DNA of 35,145 nt from a virus. The notes beneath the pieces are model-generated. The model was not told the origin of the DNA. It ran no database searches and worked only from the letters and a program-made list of their open reading frames with translations. The stretch spans positions 1 to 35,145 of the IMG/VR virus record IMGVR_UViG_3300003885_000023, one strand, 5' to 3'. Below, piece by piece: positions 21,148 to 29,612 of the stretch (positions are counted from its first letter, which is position 1; each line of letters begins with the position of its first letter). Position numbers and translations under genes: made by a program.

Positions 21148-21211
21148 AATCGTTTTCATTTTAATTAGAAGGTAGTTCATGACACGTTTCCCTACGTTAA
21201 TGGGACATGAA
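21139..21211 (+). promoter_or_regulatory. candidate head-operon promoter and 5' leader hairpin
   Basis: TTGAAT (21139-21144) and TAATTA (21162-21167) are 17 bases apart. They overlap a 9-bp inverted repeat AATTAAAAT / ATTTTAATT (21142-21150 and 21158-21166). A transcript starting near 21174 would open with a hairpin: TTCATG / CATGAA (21176-21181 and 21206-21211) with an inner TCCC / GGGA stem. This would give the abundant scaffold/coat message a protected 5' end. Confidence 0.4.
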
Positions 21212-21261
21212 TAAAATTTATAAGCTGTAACGCGGGTTCGCAATCGCAAAATGGAGTAACT

Positions 21262-21972
21262 ATGGCATCTCAAACAGAGAATGTAGCTGAAGAAGTTCAG
21301 CAAGAGGAAGTCGTTCAACCTCAAGAGGAGATTTCTTCTCAAAGCCAAAATACTCAAGAAGCTTCTTCTGAAACAACTGAAGAAAATAGTAAAGACTACA
21401 ACTTTAGGAAGTTAAGAGAGGCAAATAAACAACTTGAAGAGAGACTGAGAAAATCTGATGAAATTATTGAAACGTTTACAAGTTCTAATCAAGAAAGTCC
21501 TCCAGAGGCTCCAGAAGAAGAGTTAGGTGCTGAGGATCTCGCTGAAGGCCGACATCTTAAAAAGTTGGAAGCTAAAATCGAGAAATTGATGTATCAAAAA
21601 GAATTGGAAGCTATTCCCGATAAACTTCGAGGAAAATTTTCAGACTTTGATCAAGTTGTGACGAAAGAAAATTTGGAAAAATTAAAAGATTCCGAGCCCG
21701 AATTGTATCGAACCATCAGGACCGGAACGGATCTTTTTGCGAAAGGCGTCTCAGCTTATAAAACGCTAAAATCCCTTGGAATTATACAAGAGGAACAAGA
21801 CTTGTCGAAACATAAAGATCACGTTCATTCTAACCACAGAAAGCCATTAAGTGCTCAAGCGGTTAAAGGCCAAGGAGCTCTACATGAAGCAAACATATTT
21901 GCCAATGGATTGACTCCCGAATTGAAAAAACAACTTCAAAAAGAGATGGCAGAAGCAGTGAAGTCTCGGTAA
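21262..21972 (+). CDS. capsid scaffolding protein
   Basis: The protein has 236 residues. The N-terminal 45 residues are Glu/Gln/Ser-rich and disordered. Residues 45-75 and 95-125 form charged coiled coils (EANKQLEERLRKSDEIIE). The C-terminal part is helical and ends basic (LKKQLQKEMAEAVKSR), which resembles the coat-binding end of P22-type scaffolds. It directly precedes the coat gene, 15 bases apart. GGAG lies before ATG 21262. Composition and place identify it; no catalytic role is expected. Confidence 0.85.
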   Translation: MASQTENVAEEVQQEEVVQPQEEISSQSQNTQEASSETTEENSKDYNFRKLREANKQLEERLRKSDEIIETFTSSNQESPPEAPEEELGAEDLAEGRHLKKLEAKIEKLMYQKELEAIPDKLRGKFSDFDQVVTKENLEKLKDSEPELYRTIRTGTDLFAKGVSAYKTLKSLGIIQEEQDLSKHKDHVHSNHRKPLSAQAVKGQGALHEANIFANGLTPELKKQLQKEMAEAVKSR

Positions 21973-21987
21973 AAACCGAGGAACCTT

Positions 21988-22935
21988 ATGACAACAACCA
22001 CAAATGTGCTACCGGCTCCAGTACAGCAGAGTTTTTCTTATAAACTCTTGTCTGTCCCAGTGCCTTATATGATACATAATATTCCTGCGATGCTTAAGCA
22101 TATGCCCCGTAATGGTGGTACTACACTAAGAATGCGCAGGTATAATCCATTGGCTACAGCTACTGTGCCTCTTGGAAATTCTGGTGTAACTCCCCCTCCT
22201 CAACAATTGACTGCGGTCAATATTGATGCGGAGATTGATTTTTATGGGACTTACATAATCTTGAATGAACAAGTAACCTTGCAAAACCAAGATCCAGTTC
22301 TTAATGAAGCTTCACAAAGACTAGGGGTCAGCCTTCGTCAAACTGAAGATGAATTGACTCGTAATATGCTAGCCTCAACAGCTTCTTCTATTAATTGTAC
22401 AGGTGGTACTAACGGAGACAATCCAACAGAAATCACTCGTTCAGACGTGGATACAGTAATTCGTACCCTCGCTGACAATGATAGTTACACTATTTCGGAT
22501 AACATCGAAGGTGAAGACAGGCTTGGTACAGCTCCTGTTAGGGATGCTTATTTTGCGCTAGGTTCAACACAATTGATTGGAGATCTAGAAACAGTTCAAG
22601 GCTTTATAGCTAAAGCACAATATCCGGCACAAGGTACTACCTTGAGACCAGAATGGGGATCCGTTTCTAACCTTCGTTTCTTGTTATCTAGCATTGGTAG
22701 CACCACAACTGCTGGTTCTAACAATGGTAATGATGTTTTTAATATCTTTTGTGTAGGTATGGAAGCATATGCCGTCGTAGAACAAGATGGTTACAGTGCT
22801 CAATTTATTTACAGACCACCAATTTATGATGGTCCTTTAGCGCTGAACGCAAGCGTTGGATATAAATTTGCTCAAGTTCCACGCATTACTAACGATGCAT
22901 GGGTTATTAATCTTAGAACAACCCTAGCTATATAA
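21988..22935 (+). CDS. major capsid protein (N4-gp56 family)
   Basis: The protein has 315 residues. It shows the N4-gp56 pattern: MPRNGGTTLRMRRYNPLATA (about residue 38) and VNIDAEIDFYGTYIILNEQV near 77. A helix follows with QDPVLNEASQRLGVSLRQTEDELTRN split over about residues 102-127. The middle domain holds GLGS-type substitutions, and the C-terminus is VPRITNDAWVINLRTTLA. This is the HK97-fold shell protein. The gene follows the scaffold. The short AAACCGAGG site upstream is moderate. Confidence 0.92.
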   Translation: MTTTTNVLPAPVQQSFSYKLLSVPVPYMIHNIPAMLKHMPRNGGTTLRMRRYNPLATATVPLGNSGVTPPPQQLTAVNIDAEIDFYGTYIILNEQVTLQNQDPVLNEASQRLGVSLRQTEDELTRNMLASTASSINCTGGTNGDNPTEITRSDVDTVIRTLADNDSYTISDNIEGEDRLGTAPVRDAYFALGSTQLIGDLETVQGFIAKAQYPAQGTTLRPEWGSVSNLRFLLSSIGSTTTAGSNNGNDVFNIFCVGMEAYAVVEQDGYSAQFIYRPPIYDGPLALNASVGYKFAQVPRITNDAWVINLRTTLAI

Positions 22936-22945
22936 GGAGGTAATG

Positions 22946-23923
22946 ATGAACGGTACAATTATACAACAAGGAAGATTTACTTCCGATGGAACCGCCGAGA
23001 CCATAAATCTTAGATCTGATGTGGATTGGATGGAAGTTTTCAATACGACTATTGCGGATGATGATACTCAAACGACTGCAGTGGGAGTACAATTTTATTG
23101 GCAACGTGGATTTGCGGCAGACAGAGGTATTGAATATCAAAAAGCCAATGCTGCTAATGCTTCAAATTTAACCACTTTTTTGGCAACGGGCGGATTTACT
23201 CTTCTCGATACTTCCAGCCAAACCCCTGAAGCTTTAGTGTCCACAATCACTGCTGTTTCAAATGCGACGCCTCCAGTAGTAACAAATACTGGAACTAACG
23301 GTTTGGTTGCTGGTGATGTTGTAAGAATGATCAATATCGTTGGTGCTCAACAACTTGGAGGAATAGATTTCACAGTAGGGAACAGTACTCTTGGTACTAC
23401 AACTTTTAGTCTTGATTACATGGCTACAATAGTTGCCGGAACCACAGGTTCTTGGAGAAGGATTCCTAATGATCCACAGTATTATCCAAGAAAAAGAACC
23501 ATTTCTGCCATTACGGTAGCTGCTAGTGCGGTTATTACTATGACCGTTACTCATGGTTATCTTGTAGGTCAAGCTGTGAGAATTAAAGTGCCCGCAGCCT
23601 TTGGAATGACTGAAATTGATAACATCATTGGTAATATTACTGCCATTAGTACGGCAAACAATACTATCACTGTTGATATTGATTCCTCAACATTTACAGC
23701 ATTCACTTTTGCTTTGACTGCTGGTGTGCCTTTTATCGCGGCGGAAGTAATTCCAGTGGGAGAAACTGCCAATGATACTTTTGCAAACACTCTTGATGAT
23801 GCAACAGATAACCGTTCCCTTATTGGAATGAGATTAGCTGCCGGTGTAGATAGTCCTGCCGGAGCAACATCTGATGTGATTTATTGGAGAGCTGGTAAGT
23901 CTTTTAGTGTTACTAACGAATAA
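22946..23923 (+). CDS. head decoration/structural protein with FCCH-like module
   Basis: The protein has 325 residues from ATG 22946, five bases after AAGGAGG; ATG 22943 is too close. The N-terminal 75 residues look like a small beta domain (LRSDVDWMEVFNTT, VGVQFYWQRG). Repeated Ig-like beta parts follow. Residues about 185-255 contain the module often named E1 FCCH-like in phages: VTHGYLVGQAVRIKVP, FGMTEIDNIIGNITAI, TITVDIDSSTFTAF. The same module recurs in 24357 and 26342. A strong terminator follows. Probably abundant in the virion. Confidence 0.78.
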   Translation: MNGTIIQQGRFTSDGTAETINLRSDVDWMEVFNTTIADDDTQTTAVGVQFYWQRGFAADRGIEYQKANAANASNLTTFLATGGFTLLDTSSQTPEALVSTITAVSNATPPVVTNTGTNGLVAGDVVRMINIVGAQQLGGIDFTVGNSTLGTTTFSLDYMATIVAGTTGSWRRIPNDPQYYPRKRTISAITVAASAVITMTVTHGYLVGQAVRIKVPAAFGMTEIDNIIGNITAISTANNTITVDIDSSTFTAFTFALTAGVPFIAAEVIPVGETANDTFANTLDDATDNRSLIGMRLAAGVDSPAGATSDVIYWRAGKSFSVTNE

Positions 23924-23925
23924 AT

Positions 23926-23952
23926 AAAAAGGGGGGAAACCCCCTTTTTTTT
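23926..23952 (+). terminator. strong intrinsic terminator after capsid genes
   Basis: AAAAAGGGGGG-AAA-CCCCCTTTTTTTT is a five-pair G-C stem flanked by A and T runs. The T-run makes it a rightward terminator. The symmetric A-run makes it likely to work leftward too. It separates scaffold/coat/decoration from neck and tail genes. Confidence 0.9.
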
Positions 23953-23985
23953 CACAAATCATAACTATTATACATAGGAGTCAGT

Positions 23986-24360
23986 ATGACAGCATCATTG
24001 CAAAGACCTCGAAAAAATATGAGGAAGATAACCGATGAAGAAATGAGGAGAGATCGTGAAAAAGATCATAAAATAGTAAAAGGAATATTTAGATGTTATG
24101 AACCTCGTGGAGGCAGCCTGACATTTAGTTTTAAAAAATACAAAGGCGACGATGTTTTAAAATACACATTAGTGGATGGCGAAATTTGTGAAATTCCACT
24201 GATGATTGCTAAACATCTTAATCAAAATTGTTGTTATCCGCGTCACTCTCATGTTTTAGATGCAGATGGAAAGCCTTCTGTAGATGTTGGCAAAAAAATA
24301 CAAAGATGTTCATTTGAAAGTTTGGAATTTCAAGATTTAGATTCGGATGAAAGTTCATGA
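23986..24360 (+). CDS. head-tail region protein, unknown
   Basis: The protein has 124 residues. A basic N-terminus (RPRKNMRKITDEEMRRDREK) is followed by a beta domain with GGSLTFSFKKYKGDD, YTLVDGEICEIPLMIAKHLN and a late GKKIQRCSFESLEF. I recall this motif order from uncharacterised proteins next to coat genes in environmental podoviruses, where it may be a neck or head-completion component. AGGAG precedes ATG 23986. It overlaps the next gene by ATGA. Confidence 0.75.
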   Translation: MTASLQRPRKNMRKITDEEMRRDREKDHKIVKGIFRCYEPRGGSLTFSFKKYKGDDVLKYTLVDGEICEIPLMIAKHLNQNCCYPRHSHVLDADGKPSVDVGKKIQRCSFESLEFQDLDSDESS

Positions 24361-24725
24361 CCGCTTGTTATTCTAATCCTTCTCCTGCCTTTCAACCTGC
24401 AATGCGCATAATATCCTCTATTACGCTGGCAAATCCAGCAGTAATAACAACAAGTATTGATCATGATTATATTACGGGAGAGATTGTTAGAGTAATAGTT
24501 CCAAATAATTTCGGAATGAGACAAATTAATAATTTATATGGAACTATTACTGTAACAGGAGATACCACCTTTAGCATTGATATTAACACTATTTTTTTTG
24601 ATACATTTGCTGCACCGAGTCCTTTGCCTGATGCCTATACGTGTGCTCAAATTATTCCCATTGGAGAAATTAGTTCTACTTTAGCAGGAACCACGAAAAA
24701 TGTCTTACCCTCAGGAGATCGATAA
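24357..24725 (+). CDS. small virion protein consisting of one FCCH-like module
   Basis: The protein has 122 residues. Residues 17-80 are a single copy of the module in the 22946 product: ISSITLANPAVITTSIDHDY, VRVIVPNNFGMRQINNLYG, then TFSIDINTIFFDTF. Even the downstream phrase IIPIGE matches VIPVGE there. The two genes share this unit by duplication. It overlaps neighbours at both ends (ATGA, then one base). Likely a minor structural protein at the head-tail vertex. Confidence 0.78.
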   Translation: MTACYSNPSPAFQPAMRIISSITLANPAVITTSIDHDYITGEIVRVIVPNNFGMRQINNLYGTITVTGDTTFSIDINTIFFDTFAAPSPLPDAYTCAQIIPIGEISSTLAGTTKNVLPSGDR

Positions 24726-25753
24726 TGAGTGCTATTAGCTCGTTAACAGATATTAGAATTAAAGTGAGACGTCTTACTGGCCGTCCTTCCCCTCAACAAA
24801 TTAGTGATGCTCAAATCGATGATTATGTAAATGTTTTTTATCAATATGATTTTCCAGAGCATTTAAGAGTATTTTCCAATACTGGTGCATTTAAATTTAT
24901 GACGCAAGCTAATGTAGATCAATATTCTATGTTATCTCTTACTCCCCTTACGCCAAATTTTAATGAACTTGTAGTGGATTTTGATGGGTCAACTTTTGCG
25001 GCGGTAGATGTTTATTATAATTTACAACCTCCGGCATATATTGCAGGGTATCAAAGTTTTTATTCCCAATCCCGAGAACAGTTTTTTAGAACTTATCCCG
25101 CTCTTGGAGATATTACAACGAGTATTTTGGGAGATGGAACGACAGGACCCTATGCTTTTACACTCACGAATATTCCTGTTTTACAAAATTCTGTAACAGT
25201 AGGCGTGATTGATGATACTGGAGCAACAGTTCAAGTTGAGGATTCACCTCAGAGTAGGACTTCAGGGGATTGGTTACTCCTTAATTCCACTTCTTCATTG
25301 GTTGGAAGCATAAATTATGTTACGGGAGTGGGAACCATCACTTTTGCAAATGCAATTCCAACTGGCAATGAAATCACCCTCATATCTACTCCCTATGCCG
25401 CTAATAGACCTCAAGCAGTATTATTCTATGACAACGTTATCACTCTTCGTCCAGTGCCTGATAAAGCCTATCCAGTAGAATTGAATGCTTTTTTAACACC
25501 AGCAGCCCTTCTTCAAAGCACCTCGAACCCTATTTTAAAGCAATGGTGGCAATATTTGGCTTATGGAGCAGCGAAGAAAATATTTGAAGATTCTCAGGAT
25601 CCGGAAGGCGTAGATCAAATCATGAAGGGATTTAAAGAACAGGAAACATTGGTATTGAATCGTCATATCGTTCAACAAACAAATGAAAGAACGTCGACCA
25701 TCTACACAGAAATGACAGGTTATCCTTATGGCAATTTTAACAATAGATTCTAG
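24725..25753 (+). CDS. head-tail adaptor (P22 gp4-like position)
   Basis: The protein has 342 residues. The N-terminal helices (ISSLTDIRIKVRRLTGRP, QISDAQIDDYVNVFYQYDFP) and the C-terminal helix (QWWQYLAYGAAKKIFEDSQD) resemble podovirus adaptor proteins, which dock below the portal. Between them, residues 130-225 look like an inserted beta domain (GPYAFTLTN, VQVEDSP, INYVTGVGTITF). GGAG precedes ATG 24725. The assignment rests on the gene order decoration-adaptor-fibre-nozzle and helical ends. Confidence 0.7.
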   Translation: MSAISSLTDIRIKVRRLTGRPSPQQISDAQIDDYVNVFYQYDFPEHLRVFSNTGAFKFMTQANVDQYSMLSLTPLTPNFNELVVDFDGSTFAAVDVYYNLQPPAYIAGYQSFYSQSREQFFRTYPALGDITTSILGDGTTGPYAFTLTNIPVLQNSVTVGVIDDTGATVQVEDSPQSRTSGDWLLLNSTSSLVGSINYVTGVGTITFANAIPTGNEITLISTPYAANRPQAVLFYDNVITLRPVPDKAYPVELNAFLTPAALLQSTSNPILKQWWQYLAYGAAKKIFEDSQDPEGVDQIMKGFKEQETLVLNRHIVQQTNERTSTIYTEMTGYPYGNFNNRF

Positions 25754-25762
25754 GAGAAAATA

Positions 25763-26341
25763 ATGGCTTATAATGAAAATATTCCTCAAGGATCTGATAA
25801 TCCTTCCACAAGTCAAGGGCAAATTCTAGCAAATTTTCAGGAAATAGATACCGCATTCAATCTTAATCATGGAAATTTTAATGATGCGGATCAAGGCAAA
25901 CATCTTTTCATGCAAATGCCTGAACAGAGTAGTGCGGCTGCAACAGCAGCAAATGAAGGTGCGATATATACACAGGAAAGCGCATTAACTGGGGTTACAG
26001 AATTAGTATTCCGAAGAGAATCCAATGGAACAGAAATAGAATTTACTGGGTCGACCGCCACTGCCAACGGATGGACGCGTCTTCCTTCAGGAATTTTATT
26101 AAAATGGGGTACAGGCTCAGGAAGTGGTATTACCGCAGTTAGCTTCCCTACAGGAGCATCGATTCCAATTTTTTCTTCAGTTTTAAATGCCATTATTTGT
26201 GTTTCAGATTCAAGCGCTTCTCCCAATACATTTGCTACGCTTCGAGGGTTTACCACCACTACTATTTCAATTTTTGGATCTTCAAGAACAACGACGGGCG
26301 CGACTTCAGCTGCATTTAGATATTTAGTTATAGGAACTTAA
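25763..26341 (+). CDS. tail needle/fibre-like protein with gp53-like C-terminal domain
   Basis: The protein has 192 residues. Residues 1-40 start IPQGSDNPSTSQGQILANFQ, common in phage proteins that dock to tails. Residues 105-190 match the phage gp53-like C-terminal fold: GWTRLPSGILLKWGTGSG, then VSFPTGASIPIFSSVLNAII, and a final AAFRYLVIGT. This domain caps trimeric fibres. GGAG lies seven bases before ATG 25763. It sits between adaptor and nozzle genes, suggesting a short fibre or needle attached to the tail hub. Confidence 0.75.
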   Translation: MAYNENIPQGSDNPSTSQGQILANFQEIDTAFNLNHGNFNDADQGKHLFMQMPEQSSAAATAANEGAIYTQESALTGVTELVFRRESNGTEIEFTGSTATANGWTRLPSGILLKWGTGSGSGITAVSFPTGASIPIFSSVLNAIICVSDSSASPNTFATLRGFTTTTISIFGSSRTTTGATSAAFRYLVIGT

Positions 26342-28516
26342 ATGGTTTTAAAAAGCTTTCTTATAGGACCACTAACTGAAGGTCAACAAAATAATATTGA
26401 GCCTTTTTTTCTTCCCGAAGAAGCATATTTTGAACTTGAAGAAGCGTATGTATGGAGAGGGAGAGTGAGGAAGAGATTTGGATATTCTCTCCTTGGCTCG
26501 AATGATTTAAATTCTCGTCTTCGTATTAATATTGGAACGACTGCTGCCGTCACGGGAAACTTTCCTAGTACCGTGGTTCCTGGGATTATTTTTAAAATTG
26601 GTCAAGTATTTTCGATTGGGACGACAGTTTTTACCGTAAACGCTTTAGGAACTCCTGCTACTCTTTTAACGACTGGAGTCGCAACAGGTACATTTGATAC
26701 AACGACTGGAGCTGTTATAATTACCGGCAATACAGAAAATCCTTCCACAGCCATCTTCTTTTACCCTGCTGAAGCCGTAATGGGATTACGAACCCGAGAA
26801 ACAAGTACCATTAATGCGGAAGATGTTATCGCGTTTGATACACAATTTTCATATATTCGAAGTGGAGGGGGATGGGTACGATTGGGAAGCGCCCTCTGGT
26901 CGGGATCAGATTCAAGTTTCTTTTGGACAACAAATTATCGAGGGGCTAATCCATATGAAACATTTTTTTATGCTGTAAATAATACTGCAGCAGACAATAT
27001 AAAATATATCCCAGAAGGTTCATCCACTTGGACAAATTTCCGTCCTCAGTTCAATTCTGCAGGAACCAATCGATTTTTAGAAACATGCCGTGTTTTACTT
27101 CCCTTCAAAGATCGATTAGTCGCATTTAACACTATTGAAGATGAAAATGGGACCGATAGAAAATATCAAAATCGATGTCGGTTTTCACAAAATGGTGATC
27201 CCACCAATGCTACAACTTCGTGGATTGATGATACAACCGGACGCGGAGGGTTTATCGATGCTCCCACTCAGGAAAAAATAATTACCGCTGAAAGCATTAA
27301 AGATAGACTTATTGTCTACTTTGAAAGATCCACATGGGAATTAGTTTATACGGGAAATACAGCCTTACCTTTTAGGTGGCAGCAAATTAACAACGAACTT
27401 GGAAGCGAAAGCACTTTTTCTGTGATAGGTTTTGATACTTCTGTTATAGGAATTGGAAATGTGGGAGTCCATACATGTAATGGCGTTAATGTTACACGAA
27501 TCGATGAAAAAATTCCTGATGAAGTTTTTAAAATTCATAATGGCAACAGTGGCCCTGAGCGCGTATATGGTATTCGCGATTATTTTAACGAAACTGTATA
27601 TTGGGCATTTCCTGATGCTTCTAATGATCCTACATTTCCAACGCGTATTCTTTTTTATAATTACAGAAATAATACCTGGGCTATTTTTAATGATTCTTTC
27701 ACCTGTTTTGGATATTTTCAAAAGACTAGTGATTTGACTTGGGATACGGTGCCTGATACATATCCTACTTGGGATGAATGGAATAATCCCTGGGGTTCTC
27801 CCCTCTTTCAGTCTGCTTTTAGAGATATTATTGCAGGAAATCAAGAAGGATTTGTTTTTACAATAAATAACGGCCTTTCTTCAAATTCTCAATCTTTATA
27901 CATTACGGATATGGATGCTGCCACTGAGCGGTTGACTGTGATAGATCATAATTTAAAGGTTGAAGATTACGTTCTAGTGGAAGAAGCCGCAGGGATTACA
28001 GCTTTAAATGATACGGTTTTTCAAGTTCAAGAAGTTATTGATAGCGATACTATTGTTCTAGATACTACATTTACAGGCACTTATACTGGAGCTGGAAAGT
28101 TAAGCCGAATTAGCAATATAAAAATTCTTTCCAAACAATTTAATCCCGGAACTCCAATCGGACAGCAATTTCGGGTCCCTTATGTAGATTTTTTATTAAA
28201 TAGAACCACATCTGGTGAAATTTCTCTCAATTATTTGATCGATACTTCCTCAGGAGATGCCATACAAGATCAGGTTTCGAGTTCAACTTTGTTGGGGTCT
28301 AATGTTCTCTATACCCGTACGGAAGATAATCAGACTTTTCAGATTAATCAATCCCAAATTTGGCATCGCTACTATATTCAATCTCAGGCTCAATTTCTCC
28401 AACTTCTTTTTTTTATGGATGATGCCCAAATGAGAGACTTAGCGATTTCCCGATCTGATTTTGAACTTCATGCAATGATTTTTTATATTGAACCTCAAGG
28501 AAGGATTATTGGCTAA
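26342..28516 (+). CDS. tail nozzle/stabilisation protein (P22 gp10-like position)
   Basis: The protein has 724 residues. The start (IEPFFLPEEAYFELEEAYVW, then RGRVRKRFGYSLLG) is the typical docking segment of podovirus nozzle proteins. Residues 150-460 form repeated beta-propeller-like blades (IRSGGGWVRLGSALW, NRCRFSQNGDPTN, FRDIIAGNQEGFVF). Residues about 518-590 again hold an FCCH-like module (LTVIDHNLKVEDYVLVEEAA). The C-terminal domain is beta-rich. It starts directly after the fibre-like gene and overlaps the next gene by one base. No membrane helix or enzyme motif is seen. Confidence 0.82.
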   Translation: MVLKSFLIGPLTEGQQNNIEPFFLPEEAYFELEEAYVWRGRVRKRFGYSLLGSNDLNSRLRINIGTTAAVTGNFPSTVVPGIIFKIGQVFSIGTTVFTVNALGTPATLLTTGVATGTFDTTTGAVIITGNTENPSTAIFFYPAEAVMGLRTRETSTINAEDVIAFDTQFSYIRSGGGWVRLGSALWSGSDSSFFWTTNYRGANPYETFFYAVNNTAADNIKYIPEGSSTWTNFRPQFNSAGTNRFLETCRVLLPFKDRLVAFNTIEDENGTDRKYQNRCRFSQNGDPTNATTSWIDDTTGRGGFIDAPTQEKIITAESIKDRLIVYFERSTWELVYTGNTALPFRWQQINNELGSESTFSVIGFDTSVIGIGNVGVHTCNGVNVTRIDEKIPDEVFKIHNGNSGPERVYGIRDYFNETVYWAFPDASNDPTFPTRILFYNYRNNTWAIFNDSFTCFGYFQKTSDLTWDTVPDTYPTWDEWNNPWGSPLFQSAFRDIIAGNQEGFVFTINNGLSSNSQSLYITDMDAATERLTVIDHNLKVEDYVLVEEAAGITALNDTVFQVQEVIDSDTIVLDTTFTGTYTGAGKLSRISNIKILSKQFNPGTPIGQQFRVPYVDFLLNRTTSGEISLNYLIDTSSGDAIQDQVSSSTLLGSNVLYTRTEDNQTFQINQSQIWHRYYIQSQAQFLQLLFFMDDAQMRDLAISRSDFELHAMIFYIEPQGRIIG

Positions 28517-29028
28517 TGAGTTCATCTTTTACTGGGAATCCCAACAATTTTTTACCCGAGAGCCACATTTTCCCTGAGGATAATGCTGAAGAACACGATG
28601 TCAAGCTCCGTCAATATCTTAATAATATTTCTTCTGCTGTTAATACTAAGGATAGCGGCTTATATACGGATGAAGAGGTAATAACCGGCCAACAGTTTGT
28701 CCCGACTTTTGGAACCAACACGAGTTCTAATTTGAATTATCGGGATGTTTTTAGAAAAGTTATTGATTTCGGAGCTCTTCCCAATGCTACTGTCAAATCC
28801 GTAGCCCATGGGATTGATTTTGATTCAAACTTTACCTTAGTTAAATTATATGGTGCAGCAACGAATCCGGGAAATCAAGCTGTTGCTTTGCCTCATTCAA
28901 GTACTTTAGCCTTGGCTAATAATATTTCTGTTTTTCTTACTACTACTCATATACAGGTTCAAACTGGAATAAATCGATCAGTCTTTACACGATGCTTTAT
29001 CATTGTAGAATATATGAAAGTAGTGTAA
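28516..29028 (+). CDS. small tail-associated protein
   Basis: The protein has 170 residues. The start region NNFLPESHIFPEDNAEEHDV and the NISSAVNTKDSGLYTDEEV segment resemble small tail-fibre-linked proteins of podoviruses. Residues 75-165 look like a beta domain (YRDVFRKVIDFGALPN, VKSVAHGIDFDSNFTLVKLY) similar to a carbohydrate-module or fibre-tip fold. The start overlaps the nozzle stop by one base. Function not established. Confidence 0.7.
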   Translation: MSSSFTGNPNNFLPESHIFPEDNAEEHDVKLRQYLNNISSAVNTKDSGLYTDEEVITGQQFVPTFGTNTSSNLNYRDVFRKVIDFGALPNATVKSVAHGIDFDSNFTLVKLYGAATNPGNQAVALPHSSTLALANNISVFLTTTHIQVQTGINRSVFTRCFIIVEYMKVV

Positions 29029-29057
29029 AAGAAAAATTAAAACACAAAGGTATTAAT

Positions 29058-29612
29058 ATGGCATTTATGGACTTTTTATTCGGGAAAGGTGCAAAAACTA
29101 AGACTAAACCAATCTTTAATCCTCAACAAGAAGCTATTTTAAATCAGCTTTTGGGAGGCCTACAACAACAATTACCTCAAGGATTACAAAACCTTCAAAA
29201 TATTTTAGGTGGAGGAGAAGAAGATTTTGCAGCTTTTGAAAGACCTGCAAGGCGAGGATTTGAACAAGAAACTCTTCCAACTATTGCTGAAAGATTTACT
29301 GGTGCTTTCGGTCCAGGATCTCAAAGATCTTCCGCATTTGGTCAGGCGTTAGGAACTGCAGGAAGAGAATTAGAAGAAAATCTTCTAGCAAAACGGATGG
29401 GATTACAAACGGATGCTTTATCACAATTAATGAGCATGTTAGGACCAGCCACCTCTCCCCGCCAGTATCAATATCAACAACCCAGACGCACTGGTTTTCT
29501 AGAAAGTCTCTTAACCTCCACGGCACAAGGATTAGGAGCGGGTTTTACTGGAGGTTTAGGACAAAGTTTGGGAGGAAAATTAGGAGTTAAAATGGGAGGG
29601 TCACCTTTATGA
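29058..29612 (+). CDS. internal (ejection) protein 1
   Basis: The protein has 184 residues from ATG 29058, with AAAGG seven bases upstream; the open frame starts at 28992. It is rich in Gln, Gly and Leu with amphipathic helices (QEAILNQLLGGLQQQLPQGL). The C-terminus is a Gly-rich hydrophobic stretch (GLGAGFTGGLGQSLGGKLG). In P22-like phages three such genes after the tail genes encode ejection proteins that form a channel for DNA through the host envelope. The order and composition fit. Confidence 0.7.
   Translation: MAFMDFLFGKGAKTKTKPIFNPQQEAILNQLLGGLQQQLPQGLQNLQNILGGGEEDFAAFERPARRGFEQETLPTIAERFTGAFGPGSQRSSAFGQALGTAGRELEENLLAKRMGLQTDALSQLMSMLGPATSPRQYQYQQPRRTGFLESLLTSTAQGLGAGFTGGLGQSLGGKLGVKMGGSPL

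Noticed and set aside
21169-21240. tRNA-like stretch with GGTAG and GGGTTCGCAATC
   Set aside because: The GGTTCG-type sequence has no pairing T-stem, the anticodon stem is only four pairs, and no acceptor stem could be formed. Treated as leader sequence.
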